The notes under the pieces: model-generated
The model's database searches: none
What the model saw: only the letters and a program-made list of their open reading frames with translations
What the model was told of the DNA's origin: nothing
Made by a program: the position numbers and the translations under genes
In this document: piece by piece, positions 27,640 to 35,891 of the stretch
Layout of the letters: every line of letters starts with the position of its first letter
Position numbering within the stretch: position 1 is the first letter of the stretch
Assembly (NCBI GenBank): GCA_040191315.1
Contig: JAWJLM010000024.1
Location: 1-59,482, forward strand
Origin: Bacillaceae bacterium S4-13-56
GTDB lineage: Bacteria > Bacillota > Bacilli > Bacillales > JAWJLM01
Length of the DNA stretch: 59,482 bases
Reading direction: 5' to 3'

Positions 27640-27801
27640 AATATATTTTCCATAATTTATCTATTACATCTGCACGAATAATGCATATTTAAGCATTATA
27701 ATTTGTCTTGTAGATTTTGTTACAAGTAGAATATCACTCGTTTTACATGGTAGTATATATTAACATTTAACAAATTGGATGAAAGAGGAGTCGAACAATA
27801 T

Positions 27802-28329
27802 ATGAAAAAAGGATTATTGGCAGTTTTTGGATTATTACTTATTTTAATAGTTGCTGCTTGTAGTGAAAGCGAAAGTACATCAAATGAAAAAGAACCACAA
27901 GACATCAAGAAAATGGTCCAAGATTACAGTGTCGGGGATTCCGATGATGTGTCTGCTTCTATTACTTCAGAAGAGCTTATTGTCACTGATAGCGGTGATA
28001 AAGAAACCACCTACGATCTTCCCGAAGATGAATTTTTTGTTTCCATCGCACCATTTGTTGAGACAACACACCCTTGTACCAATCATAGTTTAACTGGCTG
28101 CCAAGGGGAATTAGTGGAAAAAGAATTTGATGTTTATATTGAAGATGAAGAAGGTAATGTAGTTGTGGATGAAACCATGACATCATTAAAGAATGGATTT
28201 ATTGATTTTTGGTTACCACGTGACAAAACATACAACGTGACGATTCAATACGATGGAAAGACAACTCAATCTGAGATTTCCACTTTTGAAGGTGATAATA
28301 CTTGTATAACAACAATGCAATTAATCTAG
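27802..28329 (+). CDS. cueP: CueP-family copper-binding lipoprotein
   Basis: 175 aa from ATG 27802, chosen over the ATG at 27775 because AGAGGAG lies 11 nt before it and it opens a signal peptide. The lipobox is VAAC, so the protein is membrane-anchored outside the cell. The mature part matches CueP. Its Cys are in HPCTNHSLTGCQGE and in the C-terminal DNTCITTMQL. CueP proteins bind periplasmic copper in enterobacteria. The upstream ResA/CcdA pair could keep these thiols reduced. Confidence 0.85.
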   Translation: MKKGLLAVFGLLLILIVAACSESESTSNEKEPQDIKKMVQDYSVGDSDDVSASITSEELIVTDSGDKETTYDLPEDEFFVSIAPFVETTHPCTNHSLTGCQGELVEKEFDVYIEDEEGNVVVDETMTSLKNGFIDFWLPRDKTYNVTIQYDGKTTQSEISTFEGDNTCITTMQLI

Positions 28330-28418
28330 TCGTATTTCCCCGTGATATCTTTTAAATTAAAAAATACAAAATAAAGGGTAATAGAAAAAAATTATATAGT
28401 TTTATAATATTCCCATTA

Positions 28419-28459
28419 GAATCGAGTGTTATCAAAGATAAAGCACTCGATTCTTTTTT
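28419..28459 (+). terminator. Terminator of the resA-ccdA-cueP unit
   Basis: GAATCGAGTG pairs with CACTCGATTC, followed by TTTTTTG. Confidence 0.85.
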
Positions 28460-28664
28460 GCTTAATTTTACTATTTAGAAATTTTTTGGCTCCCTTTTAT
28501 CCTCGTTACCACTGACTGTAAACGAACTGAATTAGATTAATACCTGATAATAATATGGAAAATAAAAATTCACACTAATATTGAAGCAGCCTTGTTGGAT
28601 AAAATACAATGTCAAGGGAATAGTAAAATTTGTATTTAATCTTGAAGCAAAGGGGAATTTTCAG

Positions 28665-28994
28665 ATGGCCGTGTCTTATGAAGAGTGTATTAAAGCTTGT
28701 TTAGAATGTATGGAAGCTTGTAATGGGTGTTATGATGCTTGTTTAAAAGAAGAGAATGTAAAAATGATGGCTGACTGTATCCGCTATAATAGAGAATGTG
28801 CAGACATTTGCGCATTAGCAGCAAAAGCAATGCAATCGGATAGCCCTTTTGCTAAGCAGATTTGTAAGCTTTGTGCTGAAGTTTGTGAAGCATGTGGAAA
28901 AACGTGTGAACAACATAACCATGCTCATCACTGCCAAAAGTGTGCAGAGTCCTGTTTTAAATGTGCAGACATTTGCCGAACAATGGCATCTTAA
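28665..28994 (+). CDS. Cytosolic four-helix copper storage protein (Csp3/YhjQ-like)
   Basis: 109 aa with 19 Cys. ATG 28665 is chosen because AAAGGGG precedes it and all homology begins there; the longer frame upstream lacks family features. Cys pairs recur as CxxxC along four helices (ECIKACLECMEAC ... CAEVCEACGKTC). A His-rich tip (HNHAHHC) follows. Such DUF326 proteins load many Cu(I) ions inside the bundle. There is no Tat or Sec signal, so it is cytosolic. Confidence 0.9.
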   Translation: MAVSYEECIKACLECMEACNGCYDACLKEENVKMMADCIRYNRECADICALAAKAMQSDSPFAKQICKLCAEVCEACGKTCEQHNHAHHCQKCAESCFKCADICRTMAS

Positions 28995-28998
28995 ATAT

Positions 28999-29028
28999 AA
29001 AAACGGTGAACTTGCGTCACCGTTTTTA
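28999..29028. terminator. Bidirectional terminator after csp
   Basis: AAAAACGGTGA pairs with TCACCGTTTTT. It lies between the convergent genes ending at 28994 and 29064. Confidence 0.8.
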
Positions 29029-29063
29029 TTAGTTTAAAGTTATGATTAAGACTTTTTCTATAT

Positions 29064-29588
29064 TTAATTATTTAACAAGTGTTGAAAATGTTGATAGGTT
29101 TTTATTTGTTCCTCAGTGTCTGCTTTGGGGACAAATGACCAACCCATACGGTTGATAAAATCAGAATATCTTTTTTGAATTTCTAACTGTTGCAAAGCCA
29201 TTTCCACATGCGCATTTCTAACATTTCTATCTTTCATTAATAAAGCAGAAGTATAATTTTCATTTGACATCAATTTGGCTCCAGCACGTGCTTCTAATGC
29301 AATCCATTTATCGTTGTATTTATTAACCCCTGTACCTTCTACTCTTCGGTTGCTTACATCATACATATCTAAATCCGGAACTTCAACATACTCATTATTA
29401 TCAGGATTAATTAAAGATAACATTACCCTAACATGCGACATCATTACATTTATCTGGAGAGCAATAATACTTTTCAAATCTGAATTTGTAGTGTTAATAT
29501 GATAGACTTTTAATTTATTAATCATTCCCTCGTGTGTAGACAAATGTTCTGCCATTAAGCCAAGGTCTACGGATGGTAAAGTTGACAT
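29064..29588 (-). CDS. CotF-like/ferritin-like helical protein, function unknown
   Basis: 174 aa from ATG 29588 (AAAGGTGAG 7 nt before). It is mostly helical, with AEHLSTHEGMINKLKVYH near the N-terminus and MMSHVRVML mid-chain. The E/H spacing suggests the ferritin-like fold used by spore coat F-type proteins. I cannot assign a role. No signal peptide. It stands between a copper store and a membrane protein that is commonly near metal genes. Confidence 0.5.
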   Translation of the reverse strand: MSTLPSVDLGLMAEHLSTHEGMINKLKVYHINTTNSDLKSIIALQINVMMSHVRVMLSLINPDNNEYVEVPDLDMYDVSNRRVEGTGVNKYNDKWIALEARAGAKLMSNENYTSALLMKDRNVRNAHVEMALQQLEIQKRYSDFINRMGWSFVPKADTEEQIKTYQHFQHLLNN

Positions 29589-29649
29589 ATAACTCACCTT
29601 TCATTAAATAAATTCCCTTTAATATATGCTGTTTAATGAAAATCTGTTA

Positions 29650-30210
29650 TTAATGCCCACTTTTATCTAAAAAGGGAAAATCGAGTGGACCAATGTAATT
29701 CAATACCAAAAACAATATTGCAATGGTAAAAATCATTAAGAATGGATATTTAAAAAAGGAAAGAATTTGTTGGTTGGCTTGTTTACGTATGGATTCTTCT
29801 GCTGTATATAAAACAAGTAACAAAATCATTGTTATCATCACAGCTATAATATTAATGATTGCATTCGGCCTAGTCATTGCTACCATATCTCCAAGCATGG
29901 CTCCCATCATCCCCCCCATTAGTCCAGAAAGTATGCCATCAATGACAGCAGGAAGACCTATAGGTAATCCTGCTAAAAAACCAACAACCAATCCAATCAA
30001 TATAGCGTAAATGGTTGATTTAAATAAATCACCATGATAGATGACTCCTAAAATAGTTCCCATTAGAATTCCTGCCGACATCCCTAATGACATGGAAATC
30101 AACATTCCATTCATTTTAGTTACCCAATTTCGGTAATACGCTACATATATAATGGTTGTTATAACTTGGGTGGCACACAACAAAAGTATAAAAAATAATG
30201 AAATTGACAT
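29650..30210 (-). CDS. Glycine-zipper integral membrane protein, function unknown
   Basis: 186 aa with about five or six membrane helices. The central GLMGGMMGAMLGDM run is Gly/Met-rich, so a metal-conducting or oligomer-packing role is possible. It reads leftward and ends just past the CotF-like gene's start; 53 bp separate them. I do not know the family name. Confidence 0.6.
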   Translation of the reverse strand: MSISLFFILLLCATQVITTIIYVAYYRNWVTKMNGMLISMSLGMSAGILMGTILGVIYHGDLFKSTIYAILIGLVVGFLAGLPIGLPAVIDGILSGLMGGMMGAMLGDMVAMTRPNAIINIIAVMITMILLLVLYTAEESIRKQANQQILSFFKYPFLMIFTIAILFLVLNYIGPLDFPFLDKSGH

Positions 30211-30400
30211 TATTTCAACCCCAATCTTAGTTTGTCCACACTTTTATTGTATTCACTGTTAACATGCATTATGATATACCCATAGGAGGTTTATGTATTT
30301 AAAAATAAACATAAAAGAGTTAACTGCATAAAACTGTAATTTCATTATTAATGAGTTTAGATATTCCTTATGCTTAGTTAAGATAATAATATTTACTTAG

Positions 30401-30434
30401 CGAAAAACGCTCCAAGTTTTCAACTTAGAGCGTT
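30401..30434 (-). terminator. Terminator of two-component system 2
   Basis: AACGCTC-AAGTT pairs with AACTT-GAGCGTT, with TTTTT next on the minus strand. Confidence 0.7.
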
Positions 30435-30492
30435 ACTAGGGTCTTATAGTTTGGTAAATACTTCAAATAAATCACATTAAACATACATTCCT

Positions 30493-31863
30493 TCAATGCT
30501 TTGGAAAAAGAATAGAAACCTTCGTTCCAATATTTAATCTACTATCTATCTGAATTTTCCCTTGATGTGCATCTACTAATGCCTTCACAATGGACAATCC
30601 AATACCTATTCCACCTGATTTCCTATCTCTGGATTTATCCCCACGATAAAACCTTTCATAAAGATAAGGAATGTCTTCCTCAGCAATTCCAATCCCTTCA
30701 TCTTTCACAAGGAAACCTATATAATCAGTAGAACCCTCTAGCTTTATCGATACCTTTTTTCCTTTTGGGGTATATTGAAGAGCGTTATTTATTATATTCG
30801 TCAAAATCTGTGCAACACGATCACGATCCGCTTTAAACCAATATTCTCTTTTAGGTTTTTGAATGTTTAATATAACACCTTTATCCTGAAATACTGACAA
30901 AAATTGTCCTTCCATTAAACGTAATATTTCACCTGCTTCTATATTAGTTTTGTTCAACTTTATTTGTGGATTTTCAGCGGCAAGTAACTCTTCTAATTCA
31001 CCGACAAGGCGCACTAAACGCATCAATTCATCATGACTTTGCTGCAACCTTTTTGGCGTTGGCTCAAATATCCCATCCTGAAAAGCTTCCATTTGACTTC
31101 TTAGTGTCGCAAGTGGGGTTCGTATTTCGTGAGCAAAATCAGCAGTAAACTGTTTACGAAGCACCTCTTCTTTTGATAATGATTCAGCAAGTCGGTTAAA
31201 CGATTCACCAAGTGGCTTCATTTCATTTGACAATTCCTTAACTGGTACACGCGTTCGCCATTTATGGTCTTGTAATTCTTGAATAGCTTTTGATAATTTT
31301 CGAAACCCAGTTGTTAGGCGCTTAGAAAACAATAGGCTAAACACGAACGCTAAAACAACTGTAACAATAATAGCAAGATAAATATTCGATTTAATTGTAT
31401 TTAAAAAAGCAATGTCTTCCCCTATCATTTCCTCTGGGTAATAAACTTCCATATTGCCTATATGTCTTTCATCAAATGTTAAATCATAAGAATGTGTCTG
31501 GTATTCCGTTTTCATATCGGTTTCCGAATGCATCCCCATGCTATCCATCATTCCAAGCATCATCGTTGTATCAGCTATTATTTGTCCGTCTTCATCAGAA
31601 ATTCTATAAAATAAATTATCCGTCATAGCTTGTTGATGCATTAAATTTGTTAGTTGGTTATCAATAAGTTCCCCTGTTTCTTTATAAGAATTAATTGCTT
31701 CATTTTCTATAAGTTTACTGCTTTGCTCTCTATTATTTTGTAAATATTCGTTGAATTGATCTTCAAACCCCCATAATATAGAGAAACTAGTAAGAAAAAT
31801 ACCACAAAGTGACACAACTAATAGGTAAAACAGGATTTTAGAACGAAGTGTCAATCGACGCAT
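30493..31863 (-). CDS. Sensor histidine kinase with Met/His-rich sensor loop (system 2)
   Basis: 456 aa from ATG 31863, chosen because GGAGGAACATCTG precedes it. TM1 is at about residues 9-29 and TM2 near 170-190. The external loop holds MMLGMMDSMGMHSETDM, with six Met and one His, a likely Cu(I) or Ag(I) ligand cluster. HAMP, HisKA (FAHEIRTPLA) and HATPase (GIGIGLSIV) follow. It overlaps the regulator gene by 26 nt. The architecture resembles CusS-like metal sensors, but the Met cluster is the only direct hint. Confidence 0.88.
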   Translation of the reverse strand: MRRLTLRSKILFYLLVVSLCGIFLTSFSILWGFEDQFNEYLQNNREQSSKLIENEAINSYKETGELIDNQLTNLMHQQAMTDNLFYRISDEDGQIIADTTMMLGMMDSMGMHSETDMKTEYQTHSYDLTFDERHIGNMEVYYPEEMIGEDIAFLNTIKSNIYLAIIVTVVLAFVFSLLFSKRLTTGFRKLSKAIQELQDHKWRTRVPVKELSNEMKPLGESFNRLAESLSKEEVLRKQFTADFAHEIRTPLATLRSQMEAFQDGIFEPTPKRLQQSHDELMRLVRLVGELEELLAAENPQIKLNKTNIEAGEILRLMEGQFLSVFQDKGVILNIQKPKREYWFKADRDRVAQILTNIINNALQYTPKGKKVSIKLEGSTDYIGFLVKDEGIGIAEEDIPYLYERFYRGDKSRDRKSGGIGIGLSIVKALVDAHQGKIQIDSRLNIGTKVSILFPKH

Positions 31864-32554
31864 CAGATGTTCCTCCAAACCTATATCCCATCCCAAAAAC
31901 AGTTAAAATATATTCTGGGTGACGAGAATCTGTTTCAATCTTTTTCCGAAGGTTTTTTATATGCGTATCAACACTTCGTTCATATCCTTCAAAATAAGTT
32001 CCATCATCCTGAATCTTTTCCAGTAAATCCAAACGACTGTAAACTCGCCCGGGGTAGCTTGCCATAGCTATTAAAAGCTTATACTCAATAGGAGTTAGTG
32101 GGATGATCTGATTATTCAATGTAATTTCCTTCTTTAAAAGATCTATTGTTAGCTTTCCTTCATTGAACGATAAATGGTTTCCACTATTTATTCTTTTTAA
32201 CCTACGTAAAATAGCCTTAGCCCTTATTACGACTTCTCTTGGACTAAAAGGCTTTGTAACATAGTCATCCGCCCCAATAACGATTCCGTTAATTAAATCG
32301 TCTTCTGTCGATTTTGCTGTTAACATAATGATAGGAACATCACTTTCATTTCTCGTTAATCTACATATCTCTTCACCTGATATATCTGGTAGCATAAGAT
32401 CTAAAATAATAATATCCGGATTATTTTCTTTTATTTTTTTTAATGCTTCTATTCCATTAGAGGCAAGAATGGTTTCCCATCCCTCTTTTTCAAAATAAGC
32501 TTCTAACACTTCAAGAATCATATCTTCATCGTCAACAATAAGAATTTTAGTCAT
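31838..32554 (-). CDS. OmpR-family response regulator 2
   Basis: 238 aa. Receiver with DDE at residues 8-10 and phospho-acceptor D52 (ILDLMLPDI), then a winged helix (TPIEYKLLIAM ... SVDTHIKNLRKKI). First gene of the leftward operon. The kinase gene starts inside its 3' end. Its divergent neighbour encodes a Met/His-containing secreted peptide, a natural candidate target. Confidence 0.92.
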   Translation of the reverse strand: MTKILIVDDEDMILEVLEAYFEKEGWETILASNGIEALKKIKENNPDIIILDLMLPDISGEEICRLTRNESDVPIIMLTAKSTEDDLINGIVIGADDYVTKPFSPREVVIRAKAILRRLKRINSGNHLSFNEGKLTIDLLKKEITLNNQIIPLTPIEYKLLIAMASYPGRVYSRLDLLEKIQDDGTYFEGYERSVDTHIKNLRKKIETDSRHPEYILTVFGMGYRFGGTSDASIDTSF

Positions 32555-32685
32555 GTTAAACCACCTCTTTCATATAGTATCATCAATTAAAATGAAAATG
32601 ATAATCTTCACAACTTCCACATAAGTTCACCACAAATTCTCCATATATGAAAGGTATGATGTAGTTAAGAAAGGAGATGTTTTAT

Positions 32686-32925
32686 ATGAAAAAATTAGTA
32701 GTAGGGTTATTAACTGGAGCGGTTCTATTAGGAAGTGCAACTTTTGTTGCGGCCGAATCAAATGGAAATGGCATCTTCAACTTTGAGGAAATGCAACCGC
32801 ATATTGAAGAAATGCATCCTAATTTATCATCAGAACAGCAGGAAGAAATGTTTAATAACTGTCATGGCGACAATGGTATGATGCAAAACGATACTGAATT
32901 CCGTGATATGATGTATAATTTATAG
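32686..32925 (+). CDS. Small secreted Met/His-containing protein
   Basis: 79 aa from ATG 32686 (AAAGGAG upstream; ATG 32677 is too close to the site). Signal peptide MKKLVVGLLTGAVLLGSATF with cleavage near VAA-ES. The mature part has EEMQPHIEEMHP and CHGDNGMMQ, possible copper or silver ligands. Divergent from the system-2 regulator gene, with 131 bp between. The family is unknown to me. Confidence 0.7.
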   Translation: MKKLVVGLLTGAVLLGSATFVAAESNGNGIFNFEEMQPHIEEMHPNLSSEQQEEMFNNCHGDNGMMQNDTEFRDMMYNL

Positions 32926-32947
32926 ATTAAAGAGGTGATCCCGTATA

Positions 32948-33067
32948 ATGGGGATGATGAATATGATGGGTTATGGGTTACTTGGATGGATACTTAACCT
33001 TGCATCTATCGGTATCGTTGTGTATTATGCCACCAAATTAGCATTAAAAAATTATCATAAGGATTAA
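32948..33067 (+). CDS. 39-aa single-helix membrane peptide
   Basis: MGMMNMMGYGLLGW is followed by one hydrophobic helix and a basic end (KNYHKD). AAAGAGGTG lies 10 nt before ATG 32948. It follows the Met/His protein by 22 bp in the same operon. Met-rich N-termini of this type are common in small membrane peptides of copper clusters. Too small for database certainty. Confidence 0.65.
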   Translation: MGMMNMMGYGLLGWILNLASIGIVVYYATKLALKNYHKD

Positions 33068-33341
33068 TTTAATCGTAATCTCTTTATAAAGGAGCGACTG
33101 TAATTGTGATCATTCCTTTTTAATCATGATAATCGATGTTACTGTTTAACCCGTTTAACATAAAACTTTAACTCATGCATGAAATGATTGTATTTTGCAA
33201 ATCAAAGAACCTTCAATATACGACCAATGTCTAATTGATTGTCTATTGAAGGTAATCCTAACACTTATTTCATCAAACTTCCGTTAGTTTAAATGAATTA
33301 TTCACAATATTTATTAGTAAAGACTTATATATTACAAGAGA
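33068..33341. other. Intergenic region, nothing recognised
   Basis: About 270 bp of AT-rich sequence with no supportable gene or repeat, up to the arsC-1 terminator. Confidence 0.4.
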
Positions 33342-33370
33342 AAACACCAAGAGGATTTCTTGGTGTTTTT
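33342..33370 (-). terminator. Terminator of the first arsC
   Basis: AAACACCAAGA pairs with TCTTGGTGTTT, T-rich on both strands, directly at the arsC-1 stop. Confidence 0.8.
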
Positions 33371-33799
33371 TTATTCCCCTGTCTCAGCAAAGTGTTTGAT
33401 TCGATTGCCAATTTCATCACGAACACGCTGGAAAACTGCCCATTTTTCTTCTTCCGTTCCTTCTGCTCTTGCAGGATCATCAAATCCCCAGTGTTCCCTT
33501 TTGACTTTAGGTGGTGTAACAGGACATTTATCTTTTGCATCACCACAAAGGGTAACAGTTAAAGCTGCGTTGTTTAGTATTTCAGAATCGATAATATCCG
33601 ATGTTTGATTTGATATGTCAATTCCTGCTTCTTTCATTGCTTTAACTGCATTCGGGTTCAGTCCGTGTGCTTCAATTCCACCACTTTTAACTTCCCATTC
33701 CTCATGGTTTAAGTATTTTTTTGCCCAACCCTCTGCCATTTGGCTTCGGCACGAATTCCCAGTACATAGAAAGTAGATTATTTTTTTGTCATAGCTCAT
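33371..33799 (-). CDS. arsC: Arsenate reductase ArsC (thioredoxin-coupled), copy 1
   Basis: 142 aa. Low-molecular-weight phosphatase fold with the P-loop CTGNSCRS near residue 11. The redox Cys pair lies further on (LCGDAKDKC). Reduces arsenate to arsenite for export. It is last in the leftward order cadC-cadA-cadD-arsB'-arsC, and its arsB partner is frameshifted. A near-identical copy sits at 50636. Confidence 0.93.
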   Translation of the reverse strand: MSYDKKIIYFLCTGNSCRSQMAEGWAKKYLNHEEWEVKSGGIEAHGLNPNAVKAMKEAGIDISNQTSDIIDSEILNNAALTVTLCGDAKDKCPVTPPKVKREHWGFDDPARAEGTEEEKWAVFQRVRDEIGNRIKHFAETGE

Positions 33800-33805
33800 T
33801 CTCCT

Positions 33806-35103
33806 TTAGAAAAATAGTAATGAAATATAAAGTCCAATTAATGTTATCAATAGGATGGGTATCGTTAAAACAACCCCAGTTTTAAAATATGTTCCCCAGG
33901 ATATTTTCACCCCTTTTTGGGATAAAACGTGAAGCCATACCAATGTGGCGAGTGACCCAATTGGAGTGATTTTTGGTCCTAAATCAGATCCTATAATATT
34001 CGCATAAACAAGTGCCTCTCGTATTACACCTGATGTATTTGTTTCTGCAATTGCCAAAGCATCAATCATAACAGTTGGCATATTATTCATAATTGCAGAT
34101 AGAATAGCTGCTATAAAGCCCATAGAAACGGTAGCAATTAACAATCCTTCTTCAGCCACTTCTTGAATAACACCTGCCAAGACAGAAGTAAGTCCTGCAT
34201 TCCCTAATCCATAAACAACGACATACATTCCTATTGAGAAAAAAACAATATTCCAAGGCGCTCCTTTAATTGCTGATTTTGTATCAACTACTTCGCTTCT
34301 TCTAGCCATCAGAATAAAAAGTATCGCAACAATACCTGCCACAATGGAAACAGGAATATGAATGAATTCACTAGTAAAGTAACCAATTAATAATACCGTT
34401 AAAACAAACCAAGACAAACGGAACAATTTTTGGTCCTTGATCGCTTCTACTGGTTTTCTTAGTTTAGACAAATCGTATGTTTTAGGGATACTTTTTCTGA
34501 AATAAATGAGTAAGACGGTAATCGTTGCAATTAGTGAAAAAATGTTTGGAATAACCATCCTCACAGCATATTCGAGGAATCCAATTCCAAAAAAATCAGC
34601 AGAAACAATATTTACCAAGTTACTTAGATAAAGGGTAATGATGTTGTATCAGCAATAAAACCACTAGCAATAATAAACGGAAAGACCATTTTTTCCTTGA
34701 ATTTCAAATGACGAACCATTGCAAGTACAATTGGTGTTAATATTAATGCAGCACCATCATTGGCGAATAATGCAGCAACAATCGCACCTAAAATACTCAC
34801 ATAGACAAACATTTTAATTCCATTTCCTTTTGCAATCCTCGCCATATGTAGAGCGGCCCACTCAAACAAACCAATTTGATCTAATATTAATGAAATAAGG
34901 ATGATTGCAACAAACGATAATGTTGCGTTCCAAGTAATGTCTATTACTTCTAAGACATCACTAAATCCAACAACTCCTACTAAAAGAGCAATGATTGCTC
35001 CAGCACAGGCAGACCAACCGATATTTAATCCTTTAGGCTGCCAAATAACGAAAATTAATGTAGCAATAAAAATAATAAGTGCTAAAGTGAAATCTTGATT
35101 CAA
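33806..35103 (-). pseudogene. arsB: Arsenite efflux permease ArsB, frameshifted (copy 1)
   Basis: Two frames, 35103-34624 and 34618-33806, together match the full 437-aa ArsB at 51089-52402. The join is TSLPFI in the first frame and VNIVSADFF in the second. The intact copy has VSNL between. A single G missing before TAAGTAACTTGG near 34625 explains the shift. The 5' part has a TTG start. It may be a true inactivating deletion or a sequence error. The intact copy in the long ars operon would supply the function. Confidence 0.88.
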
Positions 35104-35155
35104 TCGTATTACGCCACTATTGCACTACCCTGTAGCATAATAACTTCAACAACAA

Positions 35156-35188
35156 GGGTGCGTGAATCCTTCTTGGATCAACGCACCC
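35156..35188 (-). terminator. Hairpin between cadD and the broken arsB
   Basis: GGGTGCGT-GAATCC pairs with GGATCA-ACGCACCC. It lies 7 bp past the cadD stop. The T-run is weak, so some read-through is possible. Confidence 0.6.
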
Positions 35189-35194
35189 GGTTTG

Positions 35195-35812
35195 TTAAAA
35201 TTGGAATGAGAATAATGCATTTAATGTGCCATTTTCAAACATAATATAAATCCCTAGCCCTATAAAAACAATTGGAACAATCCAACGTTCATATTTCTCA
35301 ACTTTTTCTGATACAAAATCCAAGGAAGCTAAGCGATAGCTGACATAACATAAAACCCCAACCATAATGAAAAAGACAATACTAGCAATAAGAATTTCAA
35401 CCGCGTTTAATGCTGTGAAATAAGGTATATAAATAGAAAAGTCATCTGCACTGGAAGACAGCACAATAAATATAACTGTTAAATATAATTGATTAAACCG
35501 ATTGGAGGAAAATAAAGATAATATATTGCTATCATCTTCATCTTCCTCACCCTTGATCCAAATCTTAATACCCAAATAAAGGGGAATAAGCCCAAGGAGA
35601 CCTAAAACCCATTGCTCAGGAATTAACCATGTAATACCGAGGGCAACCAATAGACTTGCAGCTATAATAATTGCTGTACCTATGTATTGTCCAATCCATA
35701 TATGTTTTGCTTGCCCTTTTTTTATTTGCGAAAACAAAAGGATTAAAATAATAAGATAGTCAATCCCTGTTGCTACATAAACTGCAGCTGCTGTAAGTGC
35801 CGTTGCAATCAT
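35195..35812 (-). CDS. cadD: CadD-type cadmium resistance transporter
   Basis: 205 aa with five membrane helices (YLIILILLFSQIKKG, then LLGLIPLYLGIKIW and others) and a short acidic cytosolic loop (GEEDEDD). CadD proteins confer cadmium resistance in staphylococci and bacilli. It follows cadA by 80 bp with a hairpin between, and is probably part of the cad unit. Confidence 0.88.
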   Translation of the reverse strand: MIATALTAAAVYVATGIDYLIILILLFSQIKKGQAKHIWIGQYIGTAIIIAASLLVALGITWLIPEQWVLGLLGLIPLYLGIKIWIKGEEDEDDSNILSLFSSNRFNQLYLTVIFIVLSSSADDFSIYIPYFTALNAVEILIASIVFFIMVGVLCYVSYRLASLDFVSEKVEKYERWIVPIVFIGLGIYIMFENGTLNALFSFQF

Positions 35813-35837
35813 TATTTCATCTCCAATACTTCTGGAT

Positions 35838-35865
35838 AGGGCTTTTCAATGGCAAGAAAAGCCCT
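35838..35865 (-). terminator. Hairpin between cadA and cadD
   Basis: AGGGCTTTTC pairs with GAAAAGCCCT over an 8-nt loop. It may be a partial terminator or an mRNA processing stem. Confidence 0.45.
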
Positions 35866-35891
35866 TAATTTTACACACACATATTTATATA

